Origin: Hyphomicrobiales bacterium
GTDB lineage: Bacteria > Pseudomonadota > Alphaproteobacteria > Rhizobiales > Devosiaceae
DNA: 64,000 bases
Assembly: GCA_026981645.1 (NCBI GenBank)
Contig: JALSII010000033.1
Span: 1 to 64,000 of the forward strand
Reading direction: 5' to 3'
Positions 1-7,722 of this stretch are shown in pieces. Made by a program: the position numbers and the translations under genes. The notes below the pieces were generated by a model. It worked only from the letters and a program-made list of their open reading frames with translations. It searched no databases and was not told the DNA's origin. Position 1 is the stretch's first letter; each line of letters begins with the position of its first letter.

Positions 1-259
1 TTTGCCGGCGCTGGCGGCTGACCCGGCTTCTTCTTCCTCCTTCTTTTGTGGGGTGGGTCGTACTTGCCTTCCCCCTGTGCGGAGATGGTCCCCCCTACCG
101 CCACCGCCCATACCTGACCCGGAATATCCCGAAGAGGATAATTTTGAACTGCTTCGTCGCCATGTTTCTTGCAATCATGTTTCGTGCAATGGCGAGTTCA
201 CCTTCAAACCAAGGGGCCAATCCCGGCCGCCGGCTTCATTGCGGGCCGGTCATAAGCGC
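1..259. other. No gene recognised at window edge
   Basis: Open frames here have no recognisable family and are probably chance. A short direct repeat of about 15 bases (ATGTTTCTTGCAATC followed by ATGTTTCGTGCAATG) lies near 170-195. The stretch may hold the 3' end of a gene lying outside the window, but nothing proves it. Confidence 0.4.
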
Positions 260-1108
260 TTAGGCAGAGGTTTCCACAAACTCCGTCACAGCATTTACAA
301 CATCAGGGCTCAGCAAAATTCTTCTGTGCCCCAACCGCTCTGTTTCCACTAGTTGCGCTTTGGGCCACTGCTTCACGAGCCGCCTGGCGTTCTTGACGCT
401 GATTTCCTTATCGTCCTTATCGTGCACGATAAGCGTTGGTTTGCTGCAATCTGAATTAAAAATATCCACCCAATCTCTCCCGTATTTTGAGGCGCTGTCG
501 TATTTTTCCCAAGCATACTGACGCACTTTAGCCATCGTTTCCTGGGGTATACAAAGAGTTTTGGCAAAGCGCTCAGTCACATCCACTATGTCTGTCGCAG
601 GTGAAATGAGAACAATTTTACGGGTATCAAGACCAAGTGAAGATGCAATAACCGTTGCGCCAGCCCCCATGGAATGCCCGACAATGCAGTCAACAGGACC
701 AATGCATTTCAACGTGGCTACAAGACTATCCGCCGCCTGAGTCATCATAATTGTTTTTCCCGGCGAATTTCCATGGGCAACCAGATCAAATGATATGCAC
801 TGGTAATTCCTGCCAACCAGCGCATCGATAAAGCTGAGGAAGCAGGTGGCGGTAGATGTCCAGCCATGCACAAACAGAACTATCGGATCAGATTTTTTCC
901 CCCAACGATACCCTGCCAAATCAAAGCTGTTTTCATATGGTATCAGGAATTGTTCACCAGCGTTTAAAAGTTCCTTTTCAACATCCCGCCGCCTTGAAAA
1001 AGGTGGGGTTGTGAACAGCCTTTCAGCTGCACCAACCGCAACAAATGGCATTATCCGGCTGGTTACCAAAAAAAACAGCCTTGTTAGGGCCAAGGCAAGA
1101 GGGTTCAT
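260..1108 (-). CDS. Alpha/beta hydrolase
   Basis: Serine hydrolase of the alpha/beta fold, 282 residues; the substrate cannot be told from sequence. The oxyanion-side HGWT motif lies at residues 81-84 and the nucleophile elbow GHSMGA puts the serine at 146. A late HDKDD segment offers the acid, and a GH near the C terminus offers the histidine. A hydrophobic N terminus (about residues 3-27) suggests membrane anchoring. The ATG is preceded by AGGATG at a reasonable distance. It is divergent from an HxlR-type regulator with only 81 bp between them, so it is probably that regulator's target. The family call is firm, the function is not. Confidence 0.85.
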   Translation of the reverse strand: MNPLALALTRLFFLVTSRIMPFVAVGAAERLFTTPPFSRRRDVEKELLNAGEQFLIPYENSFDLAGYRWGKKSDPIVLFVHGWTSTATCFLSFIDALVGRNYQCISFDLVAHGNSPGKTIMMTQAADSLVATLKCIGPVDCIVGHSMGAGATVIASSLGLDTRKIVLISPATDIVDVTERFAKTLCIPQETMAKVRQYAWEKYDSASKYGRDWVDIFNSDCSKPTLIVHDKDDKEISVKNARRLVKQWPKAQLVETERLGHRRILLSPDVVNAVTEFVETSA

Positions 1109-1124
1109 CTAAAAACATCCTATT

Positions 1125-1174
1125 AGTTTCCTAAAGATACTTATCTCTAAATGATTTAATATCTTAAAGAAACC
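1125..1174. promoter_or_regulatory. Imperfect inverted repeat in divergent promoter region
   Basis: Half-sites AGTTTCCTAAAGATA (1125-1139) and TATCTTAAAGAAACC (1160-1174) are inverted copies matching at 12 of 15 positions. They lie between the hydrolase and the HxlR gene. HxlR-type repressors bind paired inverted half-sites, so this is a plausible shared operator. A TATAAG element at 1176-1181 could be the -10 box of the regulator. The binding role is inferred. Confidence 0.4.
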
Positions 1175-1189
1175 GTATAAGATGAAAAA

Positions 1190-1726
1190 ATGCAAAGAAG
1201 CTCTTTTTCAGATATGCCCTGCTCAATTGCCCAATCACTGAATGTTGTCGGCGAATGGTGGACACTCCTGATTTTGCGGGATGTGTTTTATGGTGTGCGC
1301 CGTTTTGAAGCCTTCCATGATCATTTGGGAATATCGCGCAAGGTCCTGGCAGACCGGTTGCGGCGGCTAACTGATGAAAAAGTCTTAAAGAAAGTCCCTT
1401 ATCAGAATAATCCAACCCGCTTTGAGTATCGCCTGACAAGAAAGGGCCTTGATCTTTTACCCATATTGCTAAGCCTGATGAACTGGGGTGATCGGTGGCA
1501 AACCAAACCGGAACAAACACCGGTGGTTTTTTTGCACACGGACTGCAATCACTTAACGACACCAAAATTAGTATGCTCCCACTGTAATGGCAGCCTTGAT
1601 GCCGGCAACATAGAACCACAACGAGGCCCCGGAGCCAGCGAGAGAGAAATATTGCGCTTGCAACAGGCCAGTATAAATCCAGATCTTTTTGCTAAACAAG
1701 TGACCAAAACTCAATTGCGGAAATAA
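1190..1726 (+). CDS. HxlR-family transcriptional regulator
   Basis: Winged-helix DNA-binding regulator, 178 residues. The N-terminal 105 residues match the HxlR pattern: a cysteine in PCSIAQSLNVVGEWW, then TLLILRDVF, RRFEAFHDHLGISRKVLADRL and the wing. The single conserved Cys near the N terminus is the residue used for redox or aldehyde sensing in some family members. The remaining 70 residues include two CxxC-like cysteines (VCSHC) and are less typical. The start could also be the ATG at 1214, just before the conserved block. It is divergent from the hydrolase and probably represses that gene and itself. Confidence 0.88.
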   Translation: MQRSSFSDMPCSIAQSLNVVGEWWTLLILRDVFYGVRRFEAFHDHLGISRKVLADRLRRLTDEKVLKKVPYQNNPTRFEYRLTRKGLDLLPILLSLMNWGDRWQTKPEQTPVVFLHTDCNHLTTPKLVCSHCNGSLDAGNIEPQRGPGASEREILRLQQASINPDLFAKQVTKTQLRK

Positions 1727-1888
1727 CAAGTTTCTCTGAACCTGACCTGCCCCTATCCTGGCAAATAGCCAGAAATGCACCTGTTGGGGCTTCTGGAGTG
1801 CGCCGTAGCTAGAGCACTTCGTGCCATGTTAGTTGTTTGATCCCAGGTTTTACTGGTGGCTCTGTTCGTTGGAATGGGAGGACGCCTT

Positions 1889-2060
1889 ATGGGACGGATA
1901 CGTCACGGCTGTGCCACGGCCACGCACGCCATCCGGGCAGCAATACAGCGGCCGAGCACTACGAACGTGGCGTTGAGCCGGGAGTTGGGGACCAATGTCA
2001 AACGCTCACCAAATGGCGTAAACGCAATAGCGCCACTTCTCGGCCCAGACGCTTAGACAT
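1889..2060 (+). pseudogene. Decayed N-terminal fragment of an IS481-type transposase
   Basis: From the ATG at 1889 the frame reads MGRIRHGCATATHAIRAAIQ, the characteristic opening of IS481-family transposases, and continues through LSRELGTNVK. The match then moves to another frame, where TLTKWRKRNSATS corresponds to the usual KTVAKWRKR segment. So there is a frameshift near 2002-2005. Nothing of the catalytic DDE domain follows; a tRNA gene begins about 115 bp downstream. I see no terminal inverted repeats. This is a dead remnant, not a mobile element. Confidence 0.75.
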
Positions 2061-2173
2061 GATTTGCGAGGCCAACGGGTTTGAGCCCAATGCCAGGTGG
2101 TGAACATGGAAAACACCACAGAACAAGGAGCACATTTCTTGAATTTCCGGCTTCCGCGGGGGCTAAAAAAAGA

Positions 2174-2248
2174 TGGTGGGCGTAACTGGGATTGAACCAG
2201 TGACCCCTACAATGTCAATGTAGTGCTCTCCCGCTGAGCTATACGCCC
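2174..2248 (-). tRNA. tRNA-Val (anticodon GAC)
   Basis: The minus strand folds as a full cloverleaf: acceptor GGGCGTA/TACGCCC, D arm GCTC/GAGC, anticodon arm CTACA/TGTAG with loop TTGACAT (anticodon GAC), T arm ACTGG/CCAGT with loop TTCAATC. The genomic 3' CCA is encoded. All stems pair perfectly. Confidence 0.97.
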
Positions 2249-2405
2249 ATCTTTAGCGGCCTTGTGCAACCATACCGGTATAAACCGGCATTTTGAAGAA
2301 GATTCTTCATCAGGCCACCGGGGCGATAGACCACAAAACCGGGTGCCGGGTCAATGACAAATTGGCGGTGTATGCCACTCTCAACGCTGGGGTCCTGACC
2401 CTAAG

Positions 2406-2924
2406 TTATTGCTGAAATCTGATATGGGGGCTGGTGGCATGAGTCTTCAGTGCTTCAATGATCTGATCGTGGTCAGCATCAAGGGCAAGTGGTGGAGTCA
2501 ACAGGAAAGCCGCACTGCCCCGGTTGAACTTGCGGCGGAGAAAATTGGACATGCGTGAGATCAGGGTTTCGGCGCTGGTTTGACGTCTTTCGTCGTTAGT
2601 GACAATGGCAACACTTCGTGGACGCCTCATGAGAATTATTGTGGCAATTGCTGACCAGGGGAGGGGCAACTTTCCGATGGAACGCCGATCAAGAATGCCC
2701 TCCGGTCCAATTTCGATCACCGGCCTGGGATTGGCCAGTTCCAGCAAAAACCGTGCGGACTTGATGCTGTAAAGCGCAATGATGATAATAAACAAGATGG
2801 CGACGCGGGGATCGTAATCGGGGTTGGAAAATATCATGTAGAGCGCCAGAGAAAACAGGGCGACGGTAATCGCCACGGAGCGAATGAGGTAGGATTTTCG
2901 GTAATAGAACTTGTTGCTACTCAT
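2406..2924 (-). CDS. Small two-span membrane protein of the STM3941 / PH-like type
   Basis: 172 residues with two hydrophobic helices (about 12-31 and 39-58) followed by a cytoplasmic domain of about 110 residues. The layout (FYYRKSYL start, a GPEGILDR strand, PLPWSAI) resembles the STM3941-like family of conserved membrane proteins with a PH-like domain, whose function is unknown. It begins 35 bp after the cpdR stop on the same strand and is likely co-transcribed with it. The assignment rests on pattern only. Confidence 0.7.
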   Translation of the reverse strand: MSSNKFYYRKSYLIRSVAITVALFSLALYMIFSNPDYDPRVAILFIIIIALYSIKSARFLLELANPRPVIEIGPEGILDRRSIGKLPLPWSAIATIILMRRPRSVAIVTNDERRQTSAETLISRMSNFLRRKFNRGSAAFLLTPPLALDADHDQIIEALKTHATSPHIRFQQ

Positions 2925-2959
2925 TGTTCTGCTTCACTGAACCTGATGCAGTACAAAAA

Positions 2960-3325
2960 TCACGCAGCAAGAAGGCGCTCAACTTCGTTAACCAGGTCCT
3001 TGAGGTGGAAGGGCTTGGAGAGAACCGAAGCGTCCTTGGGGGTGTCGCTGTCAGGATTGAGAGCGACCGCGGCAAATCCGGTGATGAACATTACCTTGAG
3101 GTCCGGGTCCAGTTCCGTTGCCCGGCGTGCCAGTTCGATGCCGTCCATTTCAGGCATGACAATATCGGACAGGAGCAGCGAGAAAGGTTCTTCGCGCAGG
3201 CGTTCATATGCCGAGCGGCCATTGTCGAAGGAAACCACATCATAGCCGGCGTTCTTGAGAGCGCGGGTCAGAAACTGACGCATATCCGCGTCATCCTCGG
3301 CCAGCAAAATGCGATTCATATTCAT
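2960..3325 (-). CDS. cpdR: Cell-cycle response regulator CpdR
   Basis: Single-domain receiver of 121 residues. Acidic pocket at EDD (10-12), phospho-acceptor Asp54 in LLSDIVMPEMDG, and Lys104 in LSKPFHL. The sequence LKVMFITGFAAVALNPDS is the CpdR signature. In alphaproteobacteria, unphosphorylated CpdR directs ClpXP to the pole and primes degradation of CtrA and other substrates; phosphorylation through CckA-ChpT switches it off. The ATG at 3325 has a GGAGGG five bases upstream. The neighbouring divergent N-formylglutamate amidohydrolase is the usual Hyphomicrobiales partner. Confidence 0.95.
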   Translation of the reverse strand: MNMNRILLAEDDADMRQFLTRALKNAGYDVVSFDNGRSAYERLREEPFSLLLSDIVMPEMDGIELARRATELDPDLKVMFITGFAAVALNPDSDTPKDASVLSKPFHLKDLVNEVERLLAA

Positions 3326-3546
3326 TGGGTCCCTCCGGCATTTCTCTTTAATTGCGCCGCGAAGCGATGTTTAACGCTAAGTGCCAACAATGCAAGCATC
3401 AAGGCCATGCCGCCCACAATCCAGGCGCCGTGGCTCCATGAAATATATGGACAATGTTTGCGACGCAATGCACATTGAGCCTGGCTGGGTTGCGCCAACC
3501 TTGTGCCTGATAGAAAGCGTTTATGTTCTCATAATGGTCATGGGGG

Positions 3547-4434
3547 ATGAAATTGGAATCTGACTTTGCCCAGAGGCCTGCCTTTGAAACAATTCGGCCC
3601 CGGCGCCAGCTGGCACCGCTGGTATTCAATTCGGCCCATTCGGGAGACGATTACCCGGTGCGTTTTCTGGGCATGACGCGCCTGGACAGGCTTTCAATCC
3701 GCCAGTCGGAAGATACTTATGTGGACGAGATTTTCTCTCGAAGCCCCCATATGGGCGCGTTGATGCTCAGAGCACGGTTCCCCCGGGCCTATCTGGACGT
3801 CAATCGCGAGCCCTATGAGCTGGATCAGTCGATGTTTTGTGAGCCCCTGCCAACCCATTTCAATACCAGCTCGCCCCGGGTTGCGGCCGGTCTTGGCACG
3901 CTGGCGCGCATTGTGGCCGAGAACAAACCCATCTATCGGGAACAGTTGACACTTGGTGATGCGCTGATGCGGATTGACGGCATTTACCGCCCCTATCATG
4001 CCACGCTGCAAAAGCTGTTGAGCGAATCTGTCAACAGGTTCGGATGTGCAGTTCTGATTGATTGCCACTCTATGCCGCGGCTGACAAAATTCCGCCACCG
4101 TGCCGCCCCGGATATTGTCCTGGGAGACCGGTTTGGCTCCACTTGCGCGCCTCTGCTTGTGGATGTGGCTGAAGAGGTGTTTCACGAAGCGGGGCTGCGG
4201 GTTGCGCGCAATCGTCCCTATGCAGGAGGTTTTGTCACCCGCTCCTATGGAAAGCCCCAATTTGGTGTTCACGCCTTGCAGATCGAAATCAGCCGCCACC
4301 TCTATATGAATGAGGCAACGCGGGTGGCGCACTCAGGTCTTGAGGCAATGAAGCATGTCGCCAGCATGTTGACACGCACGCTGATGCAACTGGATGTGGA
4401 AGCGCTCGGGGAACAGAATGTTGCGGCGGAATGA
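3547..4434 (+). CDS. N-formylglutamate amidohydrolase family protein
   Basis: 295-residue hydrolase of the N-formylglutamate amidohydrolase (HutG) family, zinc-dependent and cytoplasmic. Visible family motifs are VFNSAHSGDDYP near the N terminus (metal ligand His), the DVNREPYELD block, and LIDCHSMP. No other histidine-utilisation genes are adjacent, so a role in the Hut pathway is not supported; homologues sit beside cpdR in many Hyphomicrobiales. The start is uncertain: ATG 3547 directly abuts a GGGGG run, and no better in-frame start is seen. The true substrate is open. Confidence 0.88.
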   Translation: MKLESDFAQRPAFETIRPRRQLAPLVFNSAHSGDDYPVRFLGMTRLDRLSIRQSEDTYVDEIFSRSPHMGALMLRARFPRAYLDVNREPYELDQSMFCEPLPTHFNTSSPRVAAGLGTLARIVAENKPIYREQLTLGDALMRIDGIYRPYHATLQKLLSESVNRFGCAVLIDCHSMPRLTKFRHRAAPDIVLGDRFGSTCAPLLVDVAEEVFHEAGLRVARNRPYAGGFVTRSYGKPQFGVHALQIEISRHLYMNEATRVAHSGLEAMKHVASMLTRTLMQLDVEALGEQNVAAE

Positions 4435-4520
4435 ATATGAAACCCGGAGGAGCCCACAGACATAGACATAAAGGTGCAAGCTGACAGAAATTTTGCTCTT
4501 GTTTGGGGTCGGGACTGCCC

Positions 4521-4600
4521 CCAAAAAGCGGGCCGCCGAAGCGGCCCCAGTTCAGGGAGGAAACGCTGGCGAATACGACACTCATACAGGTCCGCCGATA
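4521..4600 (-). ncRNA. suhB / alpha-r8 (MmgR-type) small RNA
   Basis: Read on the minus strand, the region gives CTGTATGAGTG..., then GCGTTTCCTCCCTGAACTGG, then a perfect hairpin GGGCCGC-TTCG-GCGGCCC and GCTTTTT. A single-stranded CU-rich anti-Shine-Dalgarno stretch before a UUCG-capped terminator is typical of the suhB RNA family (alpha-r8; MmgR in Sinorhizobium). That family lies next to suhB-like inositol-monophosphatase genes in Hyphomicrobiales, as here. The 5' end is estimated from the family's length of about 77 nt. The RNA points away from hisN. Family assignment is from memory of the motif, without a covariance search. Confidence 0.7.
4523..4547 (-). terminator. Rho-independent terminator of the small RNA
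   Basis: Perfect 7-bp stem GGGCCGC/GCGGCCC closed by a TTCG loop on the minus strand, followed by GCTTTTT. On the plus strand there is no T tract, so it is oriented for the minus-strand transcript. Confidence 0.8.
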
Positions 4601-4790
4601 TCCGTAATTGTTTGCGTGTGAACTGATTTGCCTCTACAAACAAGTCTGAGGCGAAATTTACGAACAGAAAATGTGGGAAACTCAAGAAAAGCTTTCGTAA
4701 AAGTACCTATATTCGTACCAATACTGCCGTTGAACCAACCCATCGCGGGTTGATTTCGAAAAAAACTCCTGAAATACGAGACATCGACAG

Positions 4791-5591
4791 ATGCTTACCC
4801 GGAATTTGCAACTGGAAAAGGTCCGCGCAACCCTGCTTGAGGCTGCACGGGCAGCCGAGAACATAACCTTGCCCATTTTCCGTTCCGGGAGCGCTGTCGA
4901 CAACAAAGAGGATGGCGGTTTTGATCCGGTCACCAGGGCTGACAAAGATGCGGAACTGGCCATAAGAGAAGTCGTCGAAAACAATTTCCCCGAGCACAAT
5001 ATCATTGGCGAGGAGCACGATAACAAGGTCACTGACAGCGACTTCTCATGGATTATCGATCCGATAGACGGCACCCGCGCTTTTATTTCAGGACTGCCCG
5101 TTTGGGGCACGCTGATCGGGCTGGCTTATCAGGGCAAAACCATAGCCGGTTTGATGAGCCAGCCCTTTACCGGGGAAATCTATCTGGGTGTGGAGGGGGC
5201 AGCCACGCTTTTGCGCGCCGGGGAAAAAGATGTCTGTCTGAGTGTTTCAAAGGTAAGAACCCTTGAAAAAGCGACTTTGTTTACGACCAGCCCGAAGCTG
5301 TTCGCCGGTCAGCAGGGGGAAGATTTCACCAGGCTCGAAAACCGGGTCCGCCTGTCGCGCTATGGCTGCGATTGTTATGCCTATTGCCTGCTGGCTGCCG
5401 GTCACATCGATCTGGTGGTGGAGAACAAACTCAACATCTACGATATTGCAGCGCTCATCCCCATTATTGAATATGGGGGGGGCAAGGTTACCACTTTTGA
5501 AGGTGGCGCGCCCGACGGCGGGGGTGACATTGTTGCTGCTGCAACTCCTGAACTGCACCGGCAGGCTCTGGAAATTATGGGTTCAAAATAG
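4791..5591 (+). CDS. hisN: Histidinol-phosphatase of the inositol-monophosphatase family
   Basis: 266-residue Mg2+-dependent phosphatase, cytoplasmic. Motif 1 GEEHD lies at 73-77 and motif 2 DPIDGT at 90-95; the late motif is a variant YDIAALIPIIEYGGG in place of WDxA. The phrase SGLPVWGTLIGLAYQGK and the YDIAALIPI variant point to the HisN-type histidinol-phosphatase (last phosphatase step of histidine synthesis) rather than true SuhB. No his genes are adjacent, so inositol-1-phosphatase remains an alternative. There is no strong ribosome-binding site before the ATG. A suhB-type sRNA is encoded on the opposite strand about 190 bp upstream. Confidence 0.85.
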   Translation: MLTRNLQLEKVRATLLEAARAAENITLPIFRSGSAVDNKEDGGFDPVTRADKDAELAIREVVENNFPEHNIIGEEHDNKVTDSDFSWIIDPIDGTRAFISGLPVWGTLIGLAYQGKTIAGLMSQPFTGEIYLGVEGAATLLRAGEKDVCLSVSKVRTLEKATLFTTSPKLFAGQQGEDFTRLENRVRLSRYGCDCYAYCLLAAGHIDLVVENKLNIYDIAALIPIIEYGGGKVTTFEGGAPDGGGDIVAAATPELHRQALEIMGSK

Positions 5592-5604
5592 TCCGGGAGG
5601 TCGG

Positions 5605-6582
5605 CTAAATAGGGGTTTGCTCGGTGATAAATGCGTCAAATGCGGCAAAGACTTGCGAGCGGACTTCATCCGTTTCCATAAACAATTCATGGCGAGCCCG
5701 GGCGATTACCGCATGGCGACCCGAGCGCATGCGCAATCCCAGATGTTCAATGGCCGGGGTCGAGACAACTTCCTCGCGGGCGGCCGCCAGCATCAGAACC
5801 GGGGCCTTTATGCGGTCGGGGAAATCATCGGCGGCGGCCCCGGCCATGGCACGCGAGGCGGCTGCCGTCCAGCGCAGGGTGGGGATGGCTACTTCCAGTT
5901 CCGGGCATTCGGCCAGCACATCAGCCATGCGCATATAGCGGGTGAAGTCGGAGGTAATGGGGTTGCCAGGAAAAGTTTCGGAGGTCGGCGTGACATCCTT
6001 GCGGCCGGGCAGGGGTATCTGCCCCAGACCCAGGAAACAAAGTCCTTCGAGCATGCTGGCCATTGCCGACATGGAAAGAGGCAGACCGGCAATTGAGATC
6101 ATCGGTGCGGAGAGGAACAGCCGGTCAAACATCAGCCGGTCACGGGCAGTGGCCAGAAGCGCGACAAATGCGCCCATGGAGTGGCCCACCAGATTAAAGG
6201 GGGGTGGACAGTCGGGCAGTAAAATCTGGGAGTGGAATGAGTGCAGATCTATCCAATAGTCTTCAAAGTTTTCCACATGGCCAAGCAGCGGATTGCCGAT
6301 AAGGCGTTCGGAGCCACCCTGTCCGCGCCAGTCAAAGGTTGCTACCTGAAACCCGCGCTCCTGAAAATCAGCGATGGTTTCGAAATATTTTTCAATAAAC
6401 TCGGTGCGTCCGTGAACGAGGCAGATGGTGCCCTTGCTGGTGCTGGATGTCTTGGGCCAGATCCCATAGCGCAAACGCACATTATCAGCGGTTTTGAAAT
6501 AGCCGACCCGTCCGCCTTCGGGCATGGGATTGGAAGGAACAACACAAAACCCCGGACCGTCAGGGTCAACTTTTGCCGTCAT
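5605..6582 (-). CDS. Alpha/beta hydrolase, lysophospholipase (PldB) type
   Basis: Serine hydrolase of 325 residues resembling PldB/monoacylglycerol-lipase proteins. It carries LVHGRTEFIEKY with the oxyanion loop, the family-typical FDWRGQGGS, the nucleophile elbow GHSMGA, and a C-terminal ARHELFMETD that supplies the catalytic histidine. It probably deacylates lysophospholipids or monoacylglycerols. I chose the ATG at 6582 because GGAG lies six bases upstream; a TTG four codons earlier would overlap that site. It is convergent with hisN, with 13 bp between stops. Confidence 0.85.
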   Translation of the reverse strand: MTAKVDPDGPGFCVVPSNPMPEGGRVGYFKTADNVRLRYGIWPKTSSTSKGTICLVHGRTEFIEKYFETIADFQERGFQVATFDWRGQGGSERLIGNPLLGHVENFEDYWIDLHSFHSQILLPDCPPPFNLVGHSMGAFVALLATARDRLMFDRLFLSAPMISIAGLPLSMSAMASMLEGLCFLGLGQIPLPGRKDVTPTSETFPGNPITSDFTRYMRMADVLAECPELEVAIPTLRWTAAASRAMAGAAADDFPDRIKAPVLMLAAAREEVVSTPAIEHLGLRMRSGRHAVIARARHELFMETDEVRSQVFAAFDAFITEQTPI

Positions 6583-6964
6583 ACCGCACTCCAAAACAAT
6601 AGAACTCCAAAGGGGTCAGCCATAAAACATGCAGGTAGCACAGGCAAGTTGACCTGGCGACAAAAACCCTTCGGGAAATTATTGTTTTTGGGGGGAAACG
6701 AATAAAGGCCGACGCAGTACCGTGCAAGCATTTGGCTGAAAGCCTTAAACTTGGCAAACGGCATGCGCCGACCTTTTGTCTGGCGACACCCATGCGGGGG
6801 GGCGGGTGATGGGGTGCCAGCTTCGTGCGGGTCTGAAGCGCCGTTGGACGCCCAATTCCCTTGCACTAGAAACTTTCTAACAATTTACTCCTGAACCAAA
6901 GCACGCCCGGGTGTTCACATGCCGTTCATCTGGCCAAAATGGAAAAAATGGCGGATTTTGACCT
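6583..6964. other. Gene-free stretch upstream of the heat-shock gene
   Basis: About 380 bp between the hydrolase start and the heat-shock promoter. Small open frames on the minus strand have no family resemblance and poor starts. Apart from promoter sequence for the two flanking divergent genes I see nothing definable. Confidence 0.5.
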
Positions 6965-6992
6965 CTTGAACCAGAAAATTTGCCACCTACAT
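6965..6992 (+). promoter_or_regulatory. Candidate RpoH (sigma-32) promoter
   Basis: CTTGAA at 6965-6970 and CCTACAT at 6986-6992, separated by 15 bp, fit the heat-shock promoter pattern (CTTGAA, CC-AT type). It lies about 120 bp upstream of the small heat-shock gene on the same strand. Transcription would begin near 7000. Confidence 0.55.
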
Positions 6993-6999
6993 CTGGTGC

Positions 7000-7115
7000 G
7001 TCGGCCGGGATGGACCGGCGACCGCGGCGCTGCAAGGCTTGCCTTAACAAGAGGGAGCATACTTGGTCGCGAAATCGTTTGTTGCTCAACTTCAATGAGA
7101 ACAGGAGAAGCAGTT
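7000..7115 (+). promoter_or_regulatory. Structured 5' leader of hsp20, possible ROSE-type thermometer
   Basis: A stable hairpin (GTC-G-GCCGG / CCGGC-GAC, 7000-7022) sits at the predicted 5' end. A TTGCTC element near 7082-7087 lies close upstream of the AGGAG ribosome-binding site (7103-7107). ROSE thermometers, common before small heat-shock genes of Hyphomicrobiales, combine several hairpins with a UYGCU stretch facing the Shine-Dalgarno. Here the pairing of TTGCTC with the Shine-Dalgarno is not clean, so the call is tentative. Confidence 0.35.
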
Positions 7116-7583
7116 ATGCAGAATTTCGATTTTTCACCCTTCTATCGTTCAACCGTGGGTTTTGATCGGTTGTTTTCCGCTTTGGACGGGCTTGGAACCC
7201 CTGAAGGAAAATCCTCTTACCCGCCCTACAATATCGAGCGCACCGGCGAAGATGCCTATCGCATTTCCGTTGCTGTCTCGGGGTTTTCCGCTGACGAGAT
7301 TTCCATCGAAGCCAAGGAAAACAGTCTGATTATCAAAGGCGGCAAGAGCGTTGAAACCGAAAAAAAGGAACGCGAATTCCTCCATCGCGGTATCGCCCAG
7401 CGTGCCTTTGACCTCAGATTCCAGCTTGCCGATTATGTGGAAGTTGTCGGTGCGGACCTTGAAAACGGGTTGCTGCATGTTTCTTTGAAACGGGAGTTGC
7501 CCGAGAGCAAAAAGCCGCGCCAGATCAAGATCACTTCGAGTGATGGCAAGACGGCAATCGAGGATAAAGGCGCGGTGAACTAA
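7116..7583 (+). CDS. Small heat-shock protein, Hsp20/IbpA family
   Basis: 155-residue ATP-independent holdase chaperone of the alpha-crystallin family, cytoplasmic. The N terminus (FDFSPFYRSTVGFDRLF) is typical of the IbpA-type class A proteins of rhizobia. The alpha-crystallin domain spans about 35-135, with YNIERTGEDAYRISVAVSGF, the REFLHRGIAQRAFDLRF loop, and the ENGLLHVSLKRELPE strand. A C-terminal IxI-like contact follows. I chose ATG 7116 because AGGAG lies eight bases upstream; the frame is open further upstream but that part is leader. Heat-shock regulation is suggested by the promoter and leader listed separately. Confidence 0.93.
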   Translation: MQNFDFSPFYRSTVGFDRLFSALDGLGTPEGKSSYPPYNIERTGEDAYRISVAVSGFSADEISIEAKENSLIIKGGKSVETEKKEREFLHRGIAQRAFDLRFQLADYVEVVGADLENGLLHVSLKRELPESKKPRQIKITSSDGKTAIEDKGAVN

Positions 7584-7679
7584 GCGCTGATACCTGACCG
7601 CTTCAGGCTCTCTGGCACTTTTCCTCCCACTTGCTTGGCCTGAGGCGGTTTTGGGGACACTTTAGTGTCATCGCCCCCG

Positions 7680-7722
7680 ATGGCGTGGCCTCTTGACGAG
7701 GCCGCGCCATTATTTTGTTTTG
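7680..7722 (+). terminator. Rho-independent terminator after hsp20
   Basis: Stem ATGGCG-T-GGCCTC / GAGGCC-G-CGCCAT (13 pairs with one T-G wobble), loop TTGAC, then TTATTTTGTTTT. It lies about 100 bp after the stop codon. Confidence 0.85.

Noticed and set aside
2-352. Open frame of 116 codons at the left edge
   Set aside because: Proline- and serine-rich with no family resemblance, and it runs into the opposite-strand hydrolase gene.
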